From positions 1 to 7,248 of the forward strand of contig CAKOFP010000208.1 in NCBI GenBank assembly GCA_933226995.1: a DNA stretch of 7,248 nucleotides, in the 5' to 3' direction. This stretch comes from Candidatus Nitrosopolaris rasttigaisensis (GTDB taxonomy: Archaea > Thermoproteota > Nitrososphaeria > Nitrososphaerales > Nitrososphaeraceae). The notes below the pieces were generated by a model that made no database searches, was not told the DNA's origin, and worked only from the letters and a program-made list of their open reading frames with translations. Of the stretch, positions 5,602-7,248 are shown one piece after another. The translations under genes and the position numbers were made by a program. Positions within the stretch are counted from its first letter, which is position 1. Every line of letters starts with the position of its first letter.

Positions 5602-5653
5602 CCAATAGCGGTCTGATTAAATAGTAATAAAGAAACATCCCTTTTGCTATTGG
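5602..5653. repeat. 8-bp inverted repeat with long loop
   Basis: ccaatagc (5602-5609) and gctattgg (5646-5653) are perfect complements, extended inward by two possible G-U pairs, around a loop of about 32-36 bases. It lies between the stop of the secreted-protein gene and the promoter of the RadA-like gene. It may be a 3' stem or a pair of regulator half-sites. Confidence 0.5.
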
Positions 5654-5662
5654 CTCGCAAAA

Positions 5663-5702
5663 TTTATTACGGTATTATACGTCCTTTATTACGTACTATA
5701 CG
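5663..5702 (+). promoter_or_regulatory. Duplicated promoter or operator element upstream of the RadA-like gene
   Basis: TTTATTACGGTATTATACG (5663-5681) and TTTATTACGTACTATACG (5685-5702) are a near-perfect direct repeat, differing by one extra G and one T/C change. Their starts are 22 bases apart, about two turns of DNA, so bound proteins would sit on the same face. The second copy's tttattac is 26-33 bases before the ATG at 5718 and could itself be the TATA box of a leaderless mRNA. The element may thus be two overlapping promoters, or an operator plus a TATA box. Confidence 0.55.
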
Positions 5703-5717
5703 GTAACATATGTTTCA

Positions 5718-6608
5718 ATGGCTCATGGACGTCCGCTTCTGCAATATTTCTGCTCAGAGTGTAGCACACTTCTGACGGAGACAGACAAGTCTATTGATTT
5801 TATACGATCGTCTGAAGAATGCCCAAAATGTGGTTGTGTACTTTCAGAGAGTTTAAAAAGAGCGCTGACACCACAACAAGATAATAGTAATCCAACAGCA
5901 TCGCTATTATTTCCACCAAAATTCCATACTGCTTCTAGATTAAGATTTGATATTGAAAAAATAGATTCTATTTTGAAACTTGGAATGGGCGAATGCATAT
6001 GCTTAGTCGGAAACCATTCAAAAATTCTTATCGAAAGACTGTGTATTAGCGCTTTACTACCAGAGAGCTATGGTGGATTTGGTTCTCCTAACGTAATAAT
6101 TATTGATGCTGGAAACAGTTCAGATATTTATAGCTGTGTGAATTTCGCGCGCCAATATGGACTTGATATCAAAGATATCTTGAAGAGAATAATTGTAAGT
6201 AGGCCTTTCACAATTTATCAATTAGCAAATTTAGTCACTTATGAATTACCAAACATCGTTCGTAAATTTGATACCAAGATCATTATTATTTCAGATATAC
6301 TTCGTATGTTCTTAGAGGACCCGCAAGTGAGAGTTAGTGAAAGTAGGCGATTGATAAAAGAAATTACAACTTCAATACGACAACTCTCAACCAATACATC
6401 AGTTATTGTAAACTTACGCTGTGATCCGCCTTCTGCGTACTCTCAAATGCTTTTACCAAGTATTGATAAATGTATACAAATTACAAACGGTGAATCCGAC
6501 AACCGCCTTTTTGTCCAAGTAAACAATCGAAATACTAGCCACAAAAAAGAAGATTGCAAAATCATACAATTGCAACGGCGAGATCTGGAAATAATTCCTC
6601 AGAGATAA
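5718..6608 (+). CDS. Zinc-ribbon RadA/Rad51-like protein with degraded ATPase motifs
   Basis: The 296-residue protein has an N-terminal four-cysteine zinc-binding module (Cys12, Cys15, Cys35, Cys38; an extra Cys40), a linker to about residue 70, then a RecA-fold domain. This domain tracks archaeal RadA in order: the GMGECICLVG strand before the P-loop, LLPESYGGFGSPNVIIIDAG, ARQYGLDIKDILKRIIVSRP (compare GLDPDEVLDNIxVARA in RadA), KIIIISDILRMF at Walker B, and NTSVIVNLRCDPPSAYSQM at the L2 region. The nucleotide-binding parts are altered. The P-loop is GNHSKI (98-103) instead of GxxxxGKT; the usual IDTEG is IIDAGN (no glutamate); Walker B reads I-S-D (181-183), with the aspartate shifted by one. 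ATP hydrolysis therefore seems unlikely. It may be a structural or accessory recombinase paralogue, or a KaiC/RAD55-family signalling protein. It is monocistronic with a repeated promoter element. Confidence 0.8.
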   Translation: MAHGRPLLQYFCSECSTLLTETDKSIDFIRSSEECPKCGCVLSESLKRALTPQQDNSNPTASLLFPPKFHTASRLRFDIEKIDSILKLGMGECICLVGNHSKILIERLCISALLPESYGGFGSPNVIIIDAGNSSDIYSCVNFARQYGLDIKDILKRIIVSRPFTIYQLANLVTYELPNIVRKFDTKIIIISDILRMFLEDPQVRVSESRRLIKEITTSIRQLSTNTSVIVNLRCDPPSAYSQMLLPSIDKCIQITNGESDNRLFVQVNNRNTSHKKEDCKIIQLQRRDLEIIPQR

Positions 6609-6922
6609 TACTACAACTAATTCTTTGGTAATAAATGACTGCTATTAGTGGATGAGTCGGATGTTTCTATTGATAGAAACCAGGCAATCATTGGATAAAA
6701 ACAATAGATGGTCACGCTCTCATTTAGTGACTACCCCAATCATGAATCTATGTATTACCGGATGGTGAGGCAGCGAGTGCACAATTTTTCACGATACCGA
6801 TGGGATGAAAAGTATACTGTTCTATTTACTGATGTTAGTATCAAGCTTTCTTTGTGGTAAGTTTCATCTATTCTAGTGTAGGATTTGCAGAAAGTAGCAA
6901 TCCCCGTTCTAGCAAGTATTAA
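6609..6922. other. Convergent intergenic region after the RadA-like gene
   Basis: It contains a perfect 7-bp hairpin at 6663-6680 and a 23-codon hydrophobic ORF (6805-6876, starting MKSILFYLLMLVSSFLCG) that resembles a signal peptide. I do not call the ORF a gene. No tRNA or other RNA gene was recognised. Confidence 0.4.
6663..6680. repeat. Perfect 7-bp hairpin
   Basis: gtttcta (6663-6669) and tagaaac (6674-6680) pair fully around a 4-base loop ttga. It lies about 55 bases after the stop of the RadA-like gene and has no T-run after it, so it could be a 3' end structure or an operator. Confidence 0.6.
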
Positions 6923-7248
6923 TTAATTTACATATACCCCTCGTCGCAGAAAGCTTGCGGAATGGCCGGAAGTGTATGAAAGACCAGGCAGCACATTAAT
7001 GTATACTTTTTCTCCTGCTTCAATGGTAGTTGTTTTTTCAGGTAATAGTAGGTAACCATTTGCTTTACTCAAAACACTCATCATTGCTGTCTCACCTGTT
7101 ATGGGAGTTGCCTTAACATTACCCTCTTTTGAGCACCAGGCACTAACGTAAGCTATTTTTGTGAAATTCTTAAATTTTTTGCGTGCCTCCCACTTTTCTG
7201 TTAATATCCCCGCTATTCTCAGTCCATTAAATTCTGGCAGACCTGACA
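6923..7248 (-). CDS. moeA: Molybdopterin molybdenumtransferase MoeA, C-terminal part
   Basis: An open minus-strand frame enters at the window's right edge (first full codon at 7246) and ends at a TAA at 6923-6925, giving about 107 residues without a start. It matches the C-terminal (domain IV) region of MoeA: a strand and basic segment (LRIAGILTEKWEARKKF), a Tyr-Val strand, then the conserved ATPITGETAMMSVLSKANGY, PEKTTTIEAGEKVYINVLPG. These correspond to the family pattern of Gly-x-Ser or Thr near a turn, Leu-x-x-Ala-Asn-Gly, and Leu/Ile-x-x-Gly-Glu-x-Val. MoeA inserts molybdate into adenylylated molybdopterin to form molybdenum cofactor in the cytoplasm. Here an extra tail of about 20 residues (LSYTSGHSASFLRRGVYVN) follows the usual end of the domain. 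The catalytic domains lie outside the window, so activity cannot be judged. Confidence 0.75.
   Translation of the reverse strand, partial: SGLPEFNGLRIAGILTEKWEARKKFKNFTKIAYVSAWCSKEGNVKATPITGETAMMSVLSKANGYLLLPEKTTTIEAGEKVYINVLPGLSYTSGHSASFLRRGVYVN

Overview
The window looks like an AT-rich Nitrososphaeria (Thaumarchaeota) chromosome, most like the low-GC Nitrosocosmicus-type ammonia oxidisers. This is inference from several things together: a COG3398-style double winged-helix regulator, a RadA/Rad51-related protein, tiny secreted proteins with Ala-rich signal peptides, a phasin-like protein, TATA-type promoters, T-run ends, and long loosely packed intergenic DNA. No rRNA, tRNA, CRISPR array or intact transposon was seen.

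Layout. Positions 1-1048 hold no gene I can support. A small secreted protein (1049-1282, +) is followed by a spacer with a 26-bp tandem repeat. Next is module A on the + strand: a double winged-helix regulator whose first domain is cut by an in-frame TGA (1657-2208, surviving ORF 1813-2208), then a three-helix membrane protein (2211-2534). A phasin-like helical protein with a 15-residue internal duplication follows (2787-3257, +). A His-rich, sequon-rich secreted protein lies on the minus strand (3847-3578). Module B, also minus strand, is an intact paralogue of module A: regulator 5051-4404 and membrane protein 4404-4060, overlapping by one base. A further small secreted protein (5350-5592, +) precedes a zinc-ribbon RadA/Rad51-like protein with degraded Walker motifs (5718-6608, +). 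Its promoter region carries a near-perfect 18-19 bp direct repeat. The window closes with the C-terminal part of a molybdopterin molybdenumtransferase (MoeA) gene on the minus strand (6923 to beyond 7248).

How the genes fit together. The clearest system is the repeated two-gene cassette of double-winged-helix regulator plus small three-helix membrane protein. It occurs twice in opposite orientation, with about 1.5 kb of phasin-like and secreted-protein genes between the copies. Tight coupling (2-nt gap with a strong Shine-Dalgarno in A, TAATG overlap in B) suggests the two products work together, perhaps as a membrane-linked sensor and regulator. In copy A the regulator has lost a complete first DNA-binding domain while the membrane gene stays intact. 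The other notable item is the RadA-like protein, which keeps the RecA-like core layout but lacks a recognisable P-loop lysine context, the Walker B aspartate in its usual place and the catalytic glutamate. It is therefore probably a non-ATPase paralogue.
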